From NCBI RefSeq assembly GCF_036370855.1, contig NC_088112.1, forward strand, positions 16,422,469-16,486,468: a DNA stretch of 64,000 nucleotides, given 5' to 3'. Of the stretch, positions 62,608 through 64,000 are shown piece by piece; position 1 is the first letter of the stretch; each line of letters starts with the position of its first letter. The translations under genes and the position numbers were made by a program. The notes below the pieces were generated by a model that worked only from the letters and a program-made list of their open reading frames with translations, made no database searches and was not told the DNA's origin. The DNA comes from Dromaius novaehollandiae. Taxonomy: Eukaryota; Chordata; Aves; Casuariiformes; Dromaiidae.

Positions 62608-64000
62608 GTAAGTTGACTGCTCTCATGTACGTCTGCAAGGAAAGTTATTACACAAGCCTTCTTCAGACCCTGATCCTTGGGGTTATCAGGGTTACTGGTG
62701 ATGGTTCCCTCCCAGCTGGTGGTACAGGGGCTGGTTGGGCCTTCAGGAAAACCAGCCAGGGTAAGAAGTCAGACACCCTGGCTGTGATGCACAGTCCACT
62801 TTGTGTTTGCTATCCCTTAAATATATTTTTAAGCTATTGGAAGGCTTGTCCTCTGAGTTTTCTAACAGGGTAACAGCTCAGGCTTTTCCTGCTCAGCCTG
62901 AATACTGACCAAGGCTGGGGTACTCCCGGGCACAGCTCCCCTTGCCCGGCCAGACCAGAGCTTGGGGAAGTGCCTGCAAGGGCTTCAGGACCAGCATGCA
63001 GCACAGCATGGAGAGATGAGTGTTCACGGAGGTTTTGGAGGAGGAACGGGGTAACCCCTTGGCTCCACCCAAGATTTTTTTCATGCTATGCACATTCACT
63101 TTTGGTTTCGGAAACTCCCTTGGCCTGTTTGTGACCTGGGCGGGTGCTGCCACCAAGCCTTTTGCTGTCTGAGGCAGCAACAGAAATTTTGGAGACAGGG
63201 CTTGGTTTGTGGCAGTGCCCAGAAGTGGGTTTGCAGCAAGTGACAGGAGAGGAGGTTTGCTTTCCTGGTGGGCGCTGTACATCCTAGCCCTGCTGGGATT
63301 CCCTGGAGGCGGCACTGCCAGGAGAAGGCAGGAGATCCCTGGGCCTCCCTGCTGCAGCTCTGTGCCTTGGTATGAACCAGTTAATGCTGTTGCATCAGAG
63401 AGCAGATCCCAGCAGTGGGAAACTGCTGGATCTCGTGCTTTCAGCTGCTAAAGACGGGCTACCCAAAGGGGCATCCTGGCTTTCTTTCTGTGCTGGGGTC
63501 CAAGATCTCTCTGTATGTGAATAGCAGCCTAGAAACACACACCAGGCTTTCCCAAGGGCTTGAGTTATTCAGTGTCTACACAAGCAGGCTGGCTTTGAAA
63601 AGCTTCTTATGCTCATTCCCTCACACTGATCCCAACCTAAAACTCAGCAAGAGCAATAGAAAAGCTCTTTTGGAGGGATATAGCCTTGGGTTTTTACCCC
63701 AAGTTGTTCCTAATGATACTTTCTTTTCATGTCACACTCATCTCATGGCCTTTGCCCCACAGTCTTTCCTTCCTCTTTTTTCCTTTCCAAGGCTCTGCCT
63801 TGGGCTGCTGCCAGGTTAACGTAGCACCCTGCAGAGCATCCCTTGGGTGTCGAGCTGTTGTTTGCAGAGGGACTAGCTTGAGACCATGTCCAGGGTTAAC
63901 ATGTGGTCCATGCTTTGCTGTCCCCATACGCCCACTTTCACTGCCCTCCAAGTTACCGGGGAAGTTGCCTAACACGTGGGAGGCAGGGAGAACCAGGAGG
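62608..64000 (+). other. ABLIM3: ABLIM3 intron 4 (partial)
   Basis: Sequence after the exon 4 donor to the window end. I looked for the LIM3 exon and found none. No repeats or RNA genes are recognised. Confidence 0.85.

Overview
The window is vertebrate nuclear DNA: multi-exon genes with GT-AG introns, CpG-rich promoters, long non-coding stretches and simple repeats. It is most likely avian (the species cannot be named from the sequence). The pointers to a bird are the compact layout (six SH3TC2 exons within 5 kb, a 17.5 kb gap between the genes), the GC-rich background with long G/C homopolymers, and few recognisable interspersed repeats. I recognise two genes, both incomplete here, lying head to head: SH3TC2 on the minus strand (left) and ABLIM3 on the plus strand (right). 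As I recall, this is the same order and orientation as human 5q32.

Left end (1-5,408, minus strand): the first six coding exons of SH3TC2 join into one open frame of 246 codons plus 2 nt. The frame runs from a predicted N-myristoylated Met-Gly start through the first SH3 domain; the second SH3 domain and the TPR region lie beyond the left edge. A CpG-rich segment around 5.41-5.68 kb is the likely promoter or 5' UTR.

Middle (about 5.7-22.9 kb): no convincing protein-coding gene. It holds CpG-rich patches at 8.1-8.5, 12.8-13.45 and 15.9-16.85 kb, two of which have features of unannotated first exons (a consensus minus-strand splice donor at 12,800; a TATA box plus donor on the plus strand at 16,656-16,812). 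It also holds a 30 bp Z-DNA-type tract, an A22 run placed just after AATAAA, a G22 run, an AT-rich block at 14.6-15.9 kb, and a degenerate minisatellite directly upstream of ABLIM3.

Right part (22.9-64 kb, plus strand): ABLIM3. A TATA-containing CpG island at 22.6-23.1 kb leads to a 5' exon whose last 13 bases encode Met-Ser-Thr-Ser plus one base. A 35.6 kb first intron follows, then three coding exons (58,974-59,111; 61,788-61,971; 62,495-62,607) encoding LIM domains 1 and 2. LIM3, LIM4 and the villin headpiece lie beyond the right edge. The second exon has a NAGNAG tandem acceptor. The 5' UTR carries three upstream ATGs, one of whose reading frames overlaps the true start, and a G-quadruplex-type tract. 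Intron 1 contains a phase-compatible candidate alternative first exon (start 32,324), several MEF2/TATA-type elements and several AT-rich islands that look like conserved non-coding elements.

I found no new gene system such as a mobile cassette or defence locus. The points most worth following up concern gene regulation and alternative first exons or splicing of ABLIM3, and possible unannotated transcripts in the shared intergenic region.
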